DNA from: Schlesneria sp.
GTDB taxonomy: Bacteria; Planctomycetota; Planctomycetia; Planctomycetales; Planctomycetaceae
Assembly: GCA_028291515.1 (NCBI GenBank)
Contig: JAQGHU010000022.1
Coordinates: forward strand, 124,001-188,000
Direction: 5' to 3'
DNA length: 64,000 nt
Below, piece by piece: positions 47,093-57,425 of this stretch (position 1 is the stretch's first letter; each line of letters starts with the position of its first letter). A program made the position numbers and the translations under genes. Below the pieces are notes generated by a model. That model had not been told where the DNA came from. It searched no databases and saw only the letters and a program-made list of their open reading frames with translations.

Positions 47093-48385
47093 TTGGCAAA
47101 CAGCACCATGCAAGAATCGGCAACCAATGTTCGCAAGCCAGCGCCCCGTCACGTTTCGTATCACGTTGCCCGGGCCCTGTGTTCGCTGAAAGAACGGTTG
47201 ACGGGGAAACCGCCGCTGGAAGTTGAGGCTCTGGAAAAGATCGCTCGGCGCGACGTGGGGGGGGCGGAGTTCGCGGATGTCTCCTTTCGAGAGCCGCTGT
47301 CGATCCTGCTGCGATCATTGAACGAGACCGCTCGGCTCAATCCGATCGGCCGGATTGCGGCGTCGACCCGTTTGCGGCAGATCCTGGTGAATCGGCTGAG
47401 CCTGGAACGAGCGTGGGGCGGACCCGATCCGTTGTCGAATGCCGCCATGCCTCCGTTGAAGCGGCCCATCTATGTGCTGGGGTTGCCTCGCACCGGGACG
47501 ACGTTGTTACTGAATTTGCTGGCAGCGGACTCGCGAGGGCGATACCTGCGGTACTGGGAATCGCTGACTCCCCTGATGGCGGCGGGTGTGAAGAAGGGTG
47601 GCGATTCGAAGACGCTGCGGCAGAAGTTAGCGGTTCAGCAGGTTCAGCGGACCAACCTGCTGGCTCCCAGTCTGGTGGGGATTCACAAGATCGAACCGCT
47701 TGGTCCTGAAGAATGTTTGTGGCTGCTGCAGAATACGATGCTGTCCTACAGCTTTCCGTTGATGTGGAACATCCCCGAGTACTCGGAGTGGTTGAACGGT
47801 CGCAGTGAAGCGGATTGGGAGTCTGCTTACCGCTATTACCTGGCGACGTTACGGCTGATTCAGAATGACATGCCGGGCGAGCATTGGGTGTTGAAGTGTC
47901 CAGTGCATACGCCGCGACTGGGGACGATTGCACGACTTGTGCCCGATGCCTGTTTCATCCAAACGTACCGCAACGTGGGTGAGGTCGTCGCATCCATGTG
48001 CAGCCTGGCTCACGAGACCCAACGGATCTCGTCCGACCACGTCGATCCGGCGACCGTGGGCAAATTGACGGTACAGACACTCGCCAGTTGGTCTCGCGAT
48101 GGAGCGACCGGCGAGGCGAGCCTGCCAAAACGAGTCTTGAACATCCATTACAAAGCACTCGTCACTCAGCCGCTGCCAACGATGCGCATGATCTATGATC
48201 ATTTTCAGATTCCGTGGACGCCGGGCACGGAAGACGCCATGCGCAAATGGTTGAACGACAATCCTCAGCGTAAGCACGGCAACCATCGCTATTCGCTCTA
48301 TGACTTCGGGCTGACGCCGGACGAAGTCATGGCGAGCTGCCAGTCGTATCATGCCGCCGAACAGCAACTCTTGAAACTCGTGTAA
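47093..48385 (+). CDS. Sulfotransferase family protein
   Basis: RPIYVLGLPRTGTTLLLNLLAAD (PAPS-binding), WVLKCPVHTPRLGTIARLVPDACFIQTYRN. Confidence 0.85.
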   Translation: MANSTMQESATNVRKPAPRHVSYHVARALCSLKERLTGKPPLEVEALEKIARRDVGGAEFADVSFREPLSILLRSLNETARLNPIGRIAASTRLRQILVNRLSLERAWGGPDPLSNAAMPPLKRPIYVLGLPRTGTTLLLNLLAADSRGRYLRYWESLTPLMAAGVKKGGDSKTLRQKLAVQQVQRTNLLAPSLVGIHKIEPLGPEECLWLLQNTMLSYSFPLMWNIPEYSEWLNGRSEADWESAYRYYLATLRLIQNDMPGEHWVLKCPVHTPRLGTIARLVPDACFIQTYRNVGEVVASMCSLAHETQRISSDHVDPATVGKLTVQTLASWSRDGATGEASLPKRVLNIHYKALVTQPLPTMRMIYDHFQIPWTPGTEDAMRKWLNDNPQRKHGNHRYSLYDFGLTPDEVMASCQSYHAAEQQLLKLV

Positions 48386-48391
48386 CGCACC

Positions 48392-49801
48392 ATGACATTG
48401 AAGCGATTGAGTGATATTCCCGGTCCGCGCACGCTTGCCGACCAATGGTCCATGTATCGACGCCGGTACCAGATGGGCCATGCGCTGCGCGAGATCAGCC
48501 AGAATCATGGCGATATCGCTCGTGTTCCCATTGCCGGTGATCCGAAGGTTCTGGTTTCGCATCCGGATCATGTGCGCGAGATCATGGTTTCGAATTCGCA
48601 GTACTTCGGGCTGTCGGGTCAAGACTTGCTGAGACGAGTCGTGCCGTGGAGCCTGATCGCCATTGAGGGGCAACTGCACGACGAACATCGCGCGATGATG
48701 CTGCTGACGCTACGTAAGATCCTGACGCGGCGGATTCTGACCACGACGATCCTGCGAGCCAACCAGGCGCTGTCGAAACTGCGCGATGGAGACGTGATCG
48801 ATCTGTATCAGTTCTCGCGTGAAGTGAGCCTGGCCATTGCGGCATCGCTGCTGTTTCCCGCCGAGGCGGGCGACGAGATCGTGTCGGGCATCGATCACAA
48901 GGCGTTCCTGGATTTGATGTCGCAAAGCAATGCGTGGTTCCTGGGAATGCCACTGGCATTTCAAAACGTCTGTCTGCTGGCTGACCTCCGTCACAACATG
49001 AAGATCATGGCGACTCGGCGTCACGTTCGTCGGCAACTGACCGACGCCATCAAAAGCGCCCGATCGTTGTCACGTTCCGGGCCGGATGCGGATGTCCTGT
49101 CGCTACTGACGGATGGCTCGGAAGTCGGCGGTGCCATGCGTGACGAGTTTCTGGAAGACAACCTGCTGACAATACTCCTCGCCAGTTATGACACGACTGC
49201 CAATTCGCTGGCGTGGGCGCTCTGGGAAACTTCGCGTCAGCCTACGTTGCAAAATCGAATTGCAGACGAAGGGTCCCGGCTTTCGGATAATCCGGCGGAC
49301 AATCTGGAATGGAGTAACGGTGCGGTCTGGACCGAAGCGACGCTACAGGAATCACTGCGGATGTATCCGTCCATCTGGGCGACATCGCGCCGGACGCTAT
49401 CGGACTATCGGCTAGGCGATTTCCTGTTACCCAAAAATACGTTCGTCTATACGAGCCAGTGGGTTACTCATCACGACCCGCGCTGGTTTACCAATCCTCT
49501 GGAATTCCGTCCCGAACGTTGGGAACCCGAATCGACTCCAGAGGCCGGTGGTGGAACCGAGAAGCCTTCAGACGCGCGACTGCAGTTCTCATTCTTTCCG
49601 TTCGGCGGTGGCAAACGCTTTTGCATCGGCAAGGCCATCTTCGATCAAGAAGCATCGTTGCTGTTGGGATCTTTCTTCTCACGCTGGGAAGCGACTCAGA
49701 TCGAGGACTGTCGCCCGGAACCACGGTTCGGCGTCACGTTGCAGCCGGATCGGCCGATGCTGGCCCGAATCAGGAAACGCCGTCCGAAGTCTGAAGCGTG
49801 A
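48392..49801 (+). CDS. Cytochrome P450
   Basis: ASYDTTANSLAWALWE, LQESLRMYPS (ExxR), FSFFPFGGGKRFCIGKAIF heme ligand motif. Confidence 0.95.
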   Translation: MTLKRLSDIPGPRTLADQWSMYRRRYQMGHALREISQNHGDIARVPIAGDPKVLVSHPDHVREIMVSNSQYFGLSGQDLLRRVVPWSLIAIEGQLHDEHRAMMLLTLRKILTRRILTTTILRANQALSKLRDGDVIDLYQFSREVSLAIAASLLFPAEAGDEIVSGIDHKAFLDLMSQSNAWFLGMPLAFQNVCLLADLRHNMKIMATRRHVRRQLTDAIKSARSLSRSGPDADVLSLLTDGSEVGGAMRDEFLEDNLLTILLASYDTTANSLAWALWETSRQPTLQNRIADEGSRLSDNPADNLEWSNGAVWTEATLQESLRMYPSIWATSRRTLSDYRLGDFLLPKNTFVYTSQWVTHHDPRWFTNPLEFRPERWEPESTPEAGGGTEKPSDARLQFSFFPFGGGKRFCIGKAIFDQEASLLLGSFFSRWEATQIEDCRPEPRFGVTLQPDRPMLARIRKRRPKSEA

Positions 49802-49859
49802 CAGGTCAGTGAGTCGGCCGTCTCTATCGCTATGACATGCCGATTGGCGTGCGACTTCG

Positions 49860-52800
49860 TCATGGGGCTGCGATGAAGTTGCCATTAATGACGATGCCGC
49901 CGATGGCCGTGCCAACTGGAATCGAGAAGGCGTCTGCGGGCGTCGTGGTATTGTAAATGTTGTTCGTTATTGTAGACGCGGATGCCACCGGGAAGGCTAA
50001 ATTGAGCTTCGGGGCAACCTGACTGAAGATGATGCCGCGATGAGTTGTGGTGTCACCAGCCAACAGCGTCACTCCGTTGGTCGTGATCGTGGCGATCGAA
50101 TTGGCTGCGACATAGTCGAAGAGCATGCCGGTGCCGCCGCCCGCCTGGTCGACAATGCTGTTGCCCGTAATCGTATCCGTACTGGTTCCGTAGAGACCGA
50201 ATCGCAATCCGGTACCACCAGCACCCTGGAAGGTGACCTTATTCGTCGCTAGAGACAGAGTGGACGTACCCGTCGATGTGTGACCTGATTGGCCATCAAT
50301 GACCCAGATCCCCGTTCCTGATGTTGCCGCAGTGGTGTCGAAATAAATCAAGTTGGAGGCGACAGTGCCCATTAAGAGAGAGGTCGTCGACGGATCTTGC
50401 AGGGAGATGGCTGTGATACCCGGGCCGTAGGAATAGATTGTGTTGGTCGAAATGGTGGCGGTGACAGGACCGGTCCAATTCGTACCGATCATTGTGGAAC
50501 CGCTGCCAAACCCGGACAGGATGTTCCCCGTCACCAACAGATTGAGTGTCGAGCCCGCCCCGCTGGCCTGTGTCAGAAACTGAATCGCTGTTCCGTTCAC
50601 ATTGGTGTCAGTGATCGTGTTGCTCGTGATGCTCGACGTGTAGAGACCTGCCGTATTCGCCTGGATTCGAACGGTCCCGCCGTTGGTGGCTCCGTTGGCA
50701 TTTAGTATCGAAGCGGTCATTGACACGGTGCTGTCGTTGAGCGAGTCGATCGCATATCCCGTTGAACCGGAGATTCGCAGGTCGCTGAGGTTGAGCTGGG
50801 TGGAGCCCGTCGACTGGATTCCGACGCCATTATTCACGAAATCAACCCAGCTGAGTGTCGTGCTTCCGAACGAATTGACCAGGACTCCTGCCGTTGTCGT
50901 ATTCTGGATCACCCCGCCTGTGGCGTACGCGCCGTTCCCTGCGATAGTGAAATTCCCTGTACTTGCTTCCAGCTTGATTCCGTATGCCCCGCCATTTACT
51001 GAGACGGAACCGAGCTTGGCATTGATCGCCGAAGTCTCGACATCAATGGCGGGGGCATTCACCGTTGTGAACGAACCACCATTGACCTGCAAATTGGCGG
51101 CGTTGTTCGCCGAGAGTCCCATCGCGTTGTGGGTATTGACTGTCACGCTATCCAGGGTGATCTTGCTGCTGGCATTCGCAAATGAAATGGCGGGCGATGA
51201 TGAGGATGAAGTCACGTTGAGGTTTGCCACATTGATAATCGCATCCGTTCCGCTGACGGAAAATCCGTTTGCGTTCGGTGAAGTGATGTTTGTGTTACCG
51301 GTGAAGTTGTAAATGGCGTCACTGGTTCCGGTCTTCGTTGTTCCCGAAATCTCTACTGCCGAGCCCCCTGTGCCGCTGGTTCCGGTCTGCGAAGTCGACA
51401 AAGAAGCAAATGTGGCATCGGTCGCTACGCTGTTGATCACGAGTCCCGTACCGCCGATATTCTTCAGCGAAAGATCATTGATGGCGATTGCGCCGTTACT
51501 TAAATTCTCTAATACAAATCCGTTCCCTTGCGCGGTGATTGTGTTTCCCGCTCCGTAGTAGGTGATGTTTGGATTGCCGCCGTTGAACACGATTCCGTTT
51601 CCGGTTGCCGACGTGATCTGAGTATTGCGAATTGTCACTTTGCCCGATGAATTCGCCAGGTTGATCGCATCGCCGCCGATCGAGGCAAACGTCAAATCAT
51701 GCAATGACACACCCGAGACTCCGCTTCCGAAAATTCCGTCTCCAGACGACCCCGTGATGGCGAACCCTGCAACTTCGGTGTTGGAAGCGAGAGTCACCGC
51801 AGTTCCTGACACGTTCTGAATCGTCGGCAGCTGTTGTCCCGCTTGCAGCAAATTCGGGATGCGGACATTGCCGCCGGTCGTGGACAATGTCTCGATCACA
51901 TTCCCCTGGCCGAACAGGTGTTGGCCGGAAGTCAACGTAATGGCTTCATTCAGCACGGACCCGCTTTGAACAAAAATGACATCACCCCCGGCCGCCTGGG
52001 CTGCCGCGACGGTTGAGAATGGATGTGCACTGGTCCCATCGGGCGTTCCGGCAACGGGGCCCGAAGCGGGGGCATAGACCTGTTCGACGATGTAGGGTTT
52101 GTCAGTCGCTGGGTCGATGGCGACTTGATTGACGGCGTTGGTTTGTGATTGCGCAACGATCACGTTGTAGTTGCGCTCCACGAAGCGGAACGGCGAAGGT
52201 GTGCTTCGGTTCCAACCCGTCGTCGGATGATCGTTGCCAAAAGGAAATTGCATCGACAATCCGACCATCACATTGCTGCCGTACAATTTATCGTGCGTGA
52301 ACAGCGTCTGTGCCGTGATCGTGTTGTTGATGACGCCTTCAACGCGTGCCTTGAAGCCGTTGACGCCGCCTGTTGATCCCCCTTCAAAGTGGTAGCCGCC
52401 GACGTAGCCTCGCACCACATGTCGATCCAGAACTGGCTGGCTGTAGCCCACTTCGGCATCGACGCCTCGCAGGGCATTTCCAATGGAAAGTGATCGAGAG
52501 TACAGAAGTTGATTGCCAGAGAACGAAGCGTTGCTGATCGTGTTCGAGAAGGTCTGTGAAGAGGTGAAAGGAAGATAAACGTTTGATCGCAGTTCGAATC
52601 TCTGGATCAAACCTTCGAAGCTGAGGCCGACTTGTTGGAACATCTTCGAGGTCGACTGATCGGCATCGTACCAGACGCTGGCACCCCCCCAGGCGTTCCA
52701 TTCGTCAAATAGTCGGCGATAGCCAACGCCGATGTTTCCTCCGACCTGCGATCGATTCGTCACGAATCCACGGACATCCGCAAAAATGAAATGACTGTCA

Positions 52801-53255
52801 GTCAGCAGGTACGGCATGTACTCGAGAGGTGTGATCGAATCATTTCGACCGAATGTCTTGCCACCAAGATGGCTTGCGCGTCCCATCGTACCAAGGCCGT
52901 TTCCGATCATCCTCTGGGACACGTCCTGTGACTCTTCGTCCGGCTCAGTTGCTATCTCTGATTCAGGGGCAGCTTTGAACGCGATCTCTTTCTTAACTGG
53001 TTCTTCGGTGTCAGGCGCGACTTCGATTGGTTCAAAAGTGGAGAGGGGTGGAGGATATGAGTCATCTGCCTGCACCGATCGCAGCCAATGATCATCCATC
53101 CCAATCGGGATGCAGATGAGCATCAGAACGACGGCAGATATCGCCCTCCACTCTGAAGCCAACCTGAATTGAATCTTCGCCAACATCATGGTTGTTCCTG
53201 CTCGCACGTCGATGGCGAGACCGAATCCAGTTGATGCACATCGCCTACGCATCAC
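49860..53255 (-). CDS. Outer-membrane protein: N-terminal inverse-autotransporter-like beta-barrel and right-handed beta-helix passenger
   Basis: GNIGVGYRRLFDEWNAWGGASVWYDADQ...GVDAEVGYSQPVL then repetitive beta-helix G-N-G-I-type repeats; 1131 aa. Confidence 0.75.
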   Translation of the reverse strand: MMRRRCASTGFGLAIDVRAGTTMMLAKIQFRLASEWRAISAVVLMLICIPIGMDDHWLRSVQADDSYPPPLSTFEPIEVAPDTEEPVKKEIAFKAAPESEIATEPDEESQDVSQRMIGNGLGTMGRASHLGGKTFGRNDSITPLEYMPYLLTDSHFIFADVRGFVTNRSQVGGNIGVGYRRLFDEWNAWGGASVWYDADQSTSKMFQQVGLSFEGLIQRFELRSNVYLPFTSSQTFSNTISNASFSGNQLLYSRSLSIGNALRGVDAEVGYSQPVLDRHVVRGYVGGYHFEGGSTGGVNGFKARVEGVINNTITAQTLFTHDKLYGSNVMVGLSMQFPFGNDHPTTGWNRSTPSPFRFVERNYNVIVAQSQTNAVNQVAIDPATDKPYIVEQVYAPASGPVAGTPDGTSAHPFSTVAAAQAAGGDVIFVQSGSVLNEAITLTSGQHLFGQGNVIETLSTTGGNVRIPNLLQAGQQLPTIQNVSGTAVTLASNTEVAGFAITGSSGDGIFGSGVSGVSLHDLTFASIGGDAINLANSSGKVTIRNTQITSATGNGIVFNGGNPNITYYGAGNTITAQGNGFVLENLSNGAIAINDLSLKNIGGTGLVINSVATDATFASLSTSQTGTSGTGGSAVEISGTTKTGTSDAIYNFTGNTNITSPNANGFSVSGTDAIINVANLNVTSSSSSPAISFANASSKITLDSVTVNTHNAMGLSANNAANLQVNGGSFTTVNAPAIDVETSAINAKLGSVSVNGGAYGIKLEASTGNFTIAGNGAYATGGVIQNTTTAGVLVNSFGSTTLSWVDFVNNGVGIQSTGSTQLNLSDLRISGSTGYAIDSLNDSTVSMTASILNANGATNGGTVRIQANTAGLYTSSITSNTITDTNVNGTAIQFLTQASGAGSTLNLLVTGNILSGFGSGSTMIGTNWTGPVTATISTNTIYSYGPGITAISLQDPSTTSLLMGTVASNLIYFDTTAATSGTGIWVIDGQSGHTSTGTSTLSLATNKVTFQGAGGTGLRFGLYGTSTDTITGNSIVDQAGGGTGMLFDYVAANSIATITTNGVTLLAGDTTTHRGIIFSQVAPKLNLAFPVASASTITNNIYNTTTPADAFSIPVGTAIGGIVINGNFIAAP

Positions 53256-53735
53256 GACGAGGTGAGTGCATTGAGCCGCATCGACCTAAGCAGGGAAGTT
53301 GCGGTTCGGGACGTTGCCTGATGAGCGAATCGAGTCTGGAGTGGCATGCGTATAAACTCGATGAGCAATCACGTCGAGGCCTGGATTGGGGTTCAAGAGC
53401 GAGGCTGTGGGAGAATTCAGAAACCCGCAGGAAACATGATAGATTTGTTAGAAACTCGTTCATCGCAGAACGTTGGCGGCGGTCGTTCGCGACATGTACG
53501 GTGACGACTTTGGCGAGTTCGTTCGCAGCTAGATAGAAGCGCTGGTGCCAGCCGTTTGTTCGTACTTCGGCTGAACAACTCTCGCCGTCGAAAAAGAGCT
53601 GACAAACACTTCAGGCTTGCCGCTTTTCATGCATTTGACCGGCAATCAAGGCCGGTGAACTCACATTTGCTGAGTAGAACAATGTCATTAAGCTCCATAT
53701 CTGACGAGGTTCACAGAGAAACCTCTAGTACGTAG

Positions 53736-53765
53736 AACTCGGCGAGACTACGGTCTTGCCGAGTT
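53736..53765. repeat. Palindromic hairpin AACTCGGCGAGAC-TACG-GTCTTGCCGAGTT
   Basis: 13-bp arms with one G.T. Confidence 0.7.
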
Positions 53766-53800
53766 TAGCCGTTGCCCGCCCTACGGGTTGATGAGAGGAG

Positions 53801-54229
53801 ATGACGATGACAATTGTTCGGACCTTGCTGCTGATGGCTGGCGTGTCCGTGCTACCTACGGGTTGCGCACTCACAGTCCCCCTCGTCGGACACGACTATG
53901 CTCAGTATGCGGGTGATTCCCTGGCCGTGAAGAACACCTCCTATCTGATTGCGAATGAGGCGCTGTATCCTCCCTATCAGATCCAAGCCGGCCAGCTTCA
54001 AGATGGCGAGAAAAAAGTGTGTGAACTTCCAGAAGGAACTCCGATTGAATTTCGTTCCTTCTGGCGGGCCAGCCGCATGCGACTAATGGGGGCACCGATT
54101 CGCAGCGATTACGCGCTGGTCATGGTGGACTCTCCCGTTGTCGGGCGCGTCACAGCCGAGTTGCCCATGTCACAATTGGATGGCGTCTTTGATGGCGACG
54201 AGCATCCAAAAACGGGAAGAGATGATTGA
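53801..54229 (+). CDS. Hypothetical lipoprotein
   Basis: MAGVSVLPTGCALTVPLVGHDYAQ lipobox. Confidence 0.7.
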   Translation: MTMTIVRTLLLMAGVSVLPTGCALTVPLVGHDYAQYAGDSLAVKNTSYLIANEALYPPYQIQAGQLQDGEKKVCELPEGTPIEFRSFWRASRMRLMGAPIRSDYALVMVDSPVVGRVTAELPMSQLDGVFDGDEHPKTGRDD

Positions 54230-54391
54230 CCGGGATGTTACGGATGTGGTGTCCGTGACATGGCCGTGTCGTCGTGGTTGGAAGGGCGAGGCTTCTGCCG
54301 TGCCGCGGATGTTATTGTGGGACCACTGACCGGCGCGGCATCAAAGGAACTTGCCTGGAAAGAGGGGCTCACACCCCAGGAAAAGTGGCCA

Positions 54392-54416
54392 GGGGGCTGA
54401 CGCCGCCCCGCTCAGG
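54392..54416 (+). repeat. Short palindromic repeat, copy 2
   Basis: GGGGGCTGACGCCGCCCCGCTCAGG. Confidence 0.8.
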
Positions 54417-54473
54417 AAGGCAAGAGGGGAGTCTCGCCTTCCCAGTTGTTCGCCGAAAACGATGTCGGCCGGA

Positions 54474-54701
54474 TTAATATTCTGGTGACCCGTTTCCGCG
54501 GATGTAGTCTCCATAGCGCGTCCGTTGAAAGGATAACAAATTTCGAGTTTTGTTCTGCCACGTTTTCCACGCAGACGGCCGGGTGTTCGTGTTTTGCACT
54601 TTGACAAGAGGCATTGGTTTCGGTGTTGAATCGGCCTGAACCGTCCCTGCAAATCCTGCCAACACGACCGCTCCACACGCAGACAATTTCAGTATGTTCA
54701 T
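54474..54701 (-). CDS. Small secreted hypothetical protein
   Basis: MNILKLSACGAVVLAGFAGTVQADSTPKPMPL... Confidence 0.55.
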   Translation of the reverse strand: MNILKLSACGAVVLAGFAGTVQADSTPKPMPLVKVQNTNTRPSAWKTWQNKTRNLLSFQRTRYGDYIRGNGSPEY

Positions 54702-55009
54702 GATCCTTAGTTTCTCCTTCGAGAGAGCCTTCAACGAGTTCATGGAGTTCCTTTTCTCCATATGGTACAGATCGACGCCTGCGCCCTCTTTGCTTGACGA
54801 CTCGAGGGAATCTCATGCAAATGCAAGTAATCAGAGAAACAGGTCAGAGGATGGTGGATGACCTGTCCCAGACGGAAAACTCGACTGTATGACGAAGGGT
54901 TCTTTCAGCCACTTGTCGGGCCTGTTGAAGGACCGCAAACGAGCCATGACTAACTCTGCTGCTGATGCCACAACTGATTGGAACGGCAAGCGCGAGCGAT
55001 TCGCCGTTG

Positions 55010-56599
55010 TCAGTCCCTTGGCGTTGGAGGTGTTTTCGGGGCGACGTTGCTCGCGTCTTCGCCTACCAGCCGGAGCGCTTCCGCGATCAGTTGTTCGGCT
55101 TCATCCGGGCGCCCTTTTTCCATCAGGGGGCCCACTTGTCGCATCACCTTTTGGATGGGCGACACATCCTGTCCGTTGCGCTGCATTTTCTCGGCACCGC
55201 GCATGACTCGCTGGACCTTCTCCGCAAGCTGGTGGGGAGGGCCTCCCGGACGACGCACCATTGCGGGTCGCTTGCCGGGATTCTCGAGCTGTTGACGTGC
55301 GGTGGCGTAGCGCTTGTGAATGAACTTCTTCATTGAGGCGACGATGTCATCGTAGTTGCGGTCTTCCGGGTTCGTGATCCGTCGATGAGGAAATGGATCG
55401 GCCAGAAGGTCGGCCTTGATCAGGGCGTATTTGGCGTCGAGGTTCGCACACAATCGTTCGGGTTCGAAATGTTTGTCGAGAATGATTCGCGCTGTCTCGC
55501 GGTATCGCTTCAGCAACACCGGATCGGCGACGATACGATCCAGCAGCGGATGCGGTTGTTGCCCTGGGGCCGGCCAGGCGGCGTTCCAATCGTCCAGCAC
55601 ATGGATCTGTCCGAAAGCGACTTCGCAGAATCCGACATCCAGATCCCAGGGCAGGTATTGCCAGCGCTTCTGTTCGCCATCGTAGTACAAGTAGTAGTTG
55701 TGAGGATTCCAGCCGGTGAGTTGGTCGAATGCGCCGGAAAATAACAGCACTGCCGTCACTCGCAGGAAGTTGTCGACAGCGAACTTCGATTCCAGATTTG
55801 TCGCGAAGTCCCTGGCGGGCGACTGATTGATCATCCCACTGAACTCGGCCAGTCGACGATGCCCTTTCTTGGAAGACTTCGTTTCTGGTTTGAATGTCCG
55901 CTCGTAGGCCGTCGGATCATCGCCGAGGAATTGAAGATTGCCACCGGGCCCTCCTTCGTCGACCTTGAATAGCATGCCGTTCGGATCAGGCAGGCGGTGC
56001 TTGACGAAGACCTCATCGATCCTTTCCACGTTGACGTACAGGCCGTGGTATTTTCCGTTCAGATAGAGCTTGGCGTAGTTGCACCGCTGTGTGGTGATGC
56101 CCTGGTCGCGCAGAATCTCGGTCACAATCGGCTCGCTGAAGAGACTGCCGAACTGGACTGCGTTGTCGAAGGAAACGCGCCGCAATCCCAGAAAACGCTG
56201 GTCGTGGGTGAACTCATCGAATTTGATCAGGAAGCTGCGTTTGTGCTGTTGAGCCGGTGAAGATGAGCTATTTCCCTTAAACCGGATCGCCACGTTGTCT
56301 ACGGAAATGTCTCGCCATCGGAACGAGGCTCGGCCGTAGACCCGTTCGGGCAACGCCGTCCGCATCCGATTCAGCTCGTCTTCGGCAACTTGCAGGTGGA
56401 TCGATTGCACTTCGTCGGGACGGTAGAAGTCGTCCTCGCTGACTTCAGCGGCTTTTGAAGTCTGTGCTGATGAAATGCGCCCGTCGGCAATCACCATCGT
56501 GATTGCCAGACAGGCGGCAAGGATCCAATTGGCAGTGCGATAACGGATCGGCATGGGCATGGGCATGGACCTGTTCGTACACCGATTGGTGTGAGGCAA
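55010..56599 (-). CDS. CotH kinase family protein
   Basis: VAIRFKGNSSSSPAQQHKRSFLIKFDEF, LNGKYHGLYVNVERIDEVFVKHR, WQYLPWDLDVGF. Confidence 0.9.
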   Translation of the reverse strand: MPHTNRCTNRSMPMPMPIRYRTANWILAACLAITMVIADGRISSAQTSKAAEVSEDDFYRPDEVQSIHLQVAEDELNRMRTALPERVYGRASFRWRDISVDNVAIRFKGNSSSSPAQQHKRSFLIKFDEFTHDQRFLGLRRVSFDNAVQFGSLFSEPIVTEILRDQGITTQRCNYAKLYLNGKYHGLYVNVERIDEVFVKHRLPDPNGMLFKVDEGGPGGNLQFLGDDPTAYERTFKPETKSSKKGHRRLAEFSGMINQSPARDFATNLESKFAVDNFLRVTAVLLFSGAFDQLTGWNPHNYYLYYDGEQKRWQYLPWDLDVGFCEVAFGQIHVLDDWNAAWPAPGQQPHPLLDRIVADPVLLKRYRETARIILDKHFEPERLCANLDAKYALIKADLLADPFPHRRITNPEDRNYDDIVASMKKFIHKRYATARQQLENPGKRPAMVRRPGGPPHQLAEKVQRVMRGAEKMQRNGQDVSPIQKVMRQVGPLMEKGRPDEAEQLIAEALRLVGEDASNVAPKTPPTPRD

Positions 56600-56723
56600 T
56601 TCAACTCAGATTACTCTGGTCTATCGCCCGCACAGGTTCATTTCAATCTCGGCGAGTGAGGATGTCGCTGAAGCCACCGTTTCATGCCGTACCAAATCCC
56701 CGGCCTGGCTTTAGCTTTAGATT

Positions 56724-57425
56724 TCACGGGGCCCTGCTGGCGGGGCGCTCATCGGCAGGTAGGTCAGGGGTTGGTTGAAAGGTTCCCGCGTCAAGAGTTC
56801 GTCTGAAGCTTGCTGGATCATAAGGGCCAAAAACTGGAGTGTCGTAGTCGCTAAGTGGTTGCGGGGCTTCGTCACCTGGAAAGCCAAGTCCTTCGGCGTT
56901 GTTGACAATCGTTTTCAACCGCAGTGTGATAATCTCGTCCTTCGCCAGCTTTCTCTTGTCGAGTTGCTGTCGCAGGGTTTTCAGCCGCTCTTCCGCCGCC
57001 GCCAATTCTTTCTCGCGCTGAGCCAGATCTTGTTCGAACTGTTTGATCAGAGACTTCTGGATCACGTCGGTCGCTTCTTTCCGCGCGGCTTCGTTTTGGG
57101 CTTTCTTCAATTTCTCTTTGGCCGCTTGCATCGCCTGCAGTTGTTTCAGTTCTTCGGCAGAGATCGGGATAGCCACTGAGTCGTAGATTGTCCGCGCCAC
57201 AGTTCTTTGCCGGTACGCAACGGAGGAGCCATGCGGAGAATTTGCGGGATAAATGACATTGGGCACTTCAGAAATAGGGGAAGGCGGGTCCGGATAATTG
57301 ATCGTCGCCAGATTGGGATTCGTCCGTCTGCGTACGGGCGTCTCTTCTTGCGTCAACGCGATCGTCGTGAAAGTGACGAGGCTGAAGAAGCAACTAGCCA
57401 CCAAAATCCATTTCTTGCGAGTCAT
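56724..57425 (-). CDS. Hypothetical secreted coiled-coil protein
   Basis: Signal peptide plus AAKEKLKKAQNEAARKEATDVIQKSLIKQFEQDLAQREKELAAAEERLKTLRQQLDKRK. Confidence 0.75.
   Translation of the reverse strand: MTRKKWILVASCFFSLVTFTTIALTQEETPVRRRTNPNLATINYPDPPSPISEVPNVIYPANSPHGSSVAYRQRTVARTIYDSVAIPISAEELKQLQAMQAAKEKLKKAQNEAARKEATDVIQKSLIKQFEQDLAQREKELAAAEERLKTLRQQLDKRKLAKDEIITLRLKTIVNNAEGLGFPGDEAPQPLSDYDTPVFGPYDPASFRRTLDAGTFQPTPDLPADERPASRAP

Noticed and set aside
47849-48688. 279-aa minus-strand ORF
   Set aside because: Antisense to the sulfotransferase and P450 genes, both with clear motifs.
50683-51312. 209-aa plus-strand ORF
   Set aside because: Antisense shadow of the beta-helix repeats of the 1131-aa minus-strand gene.
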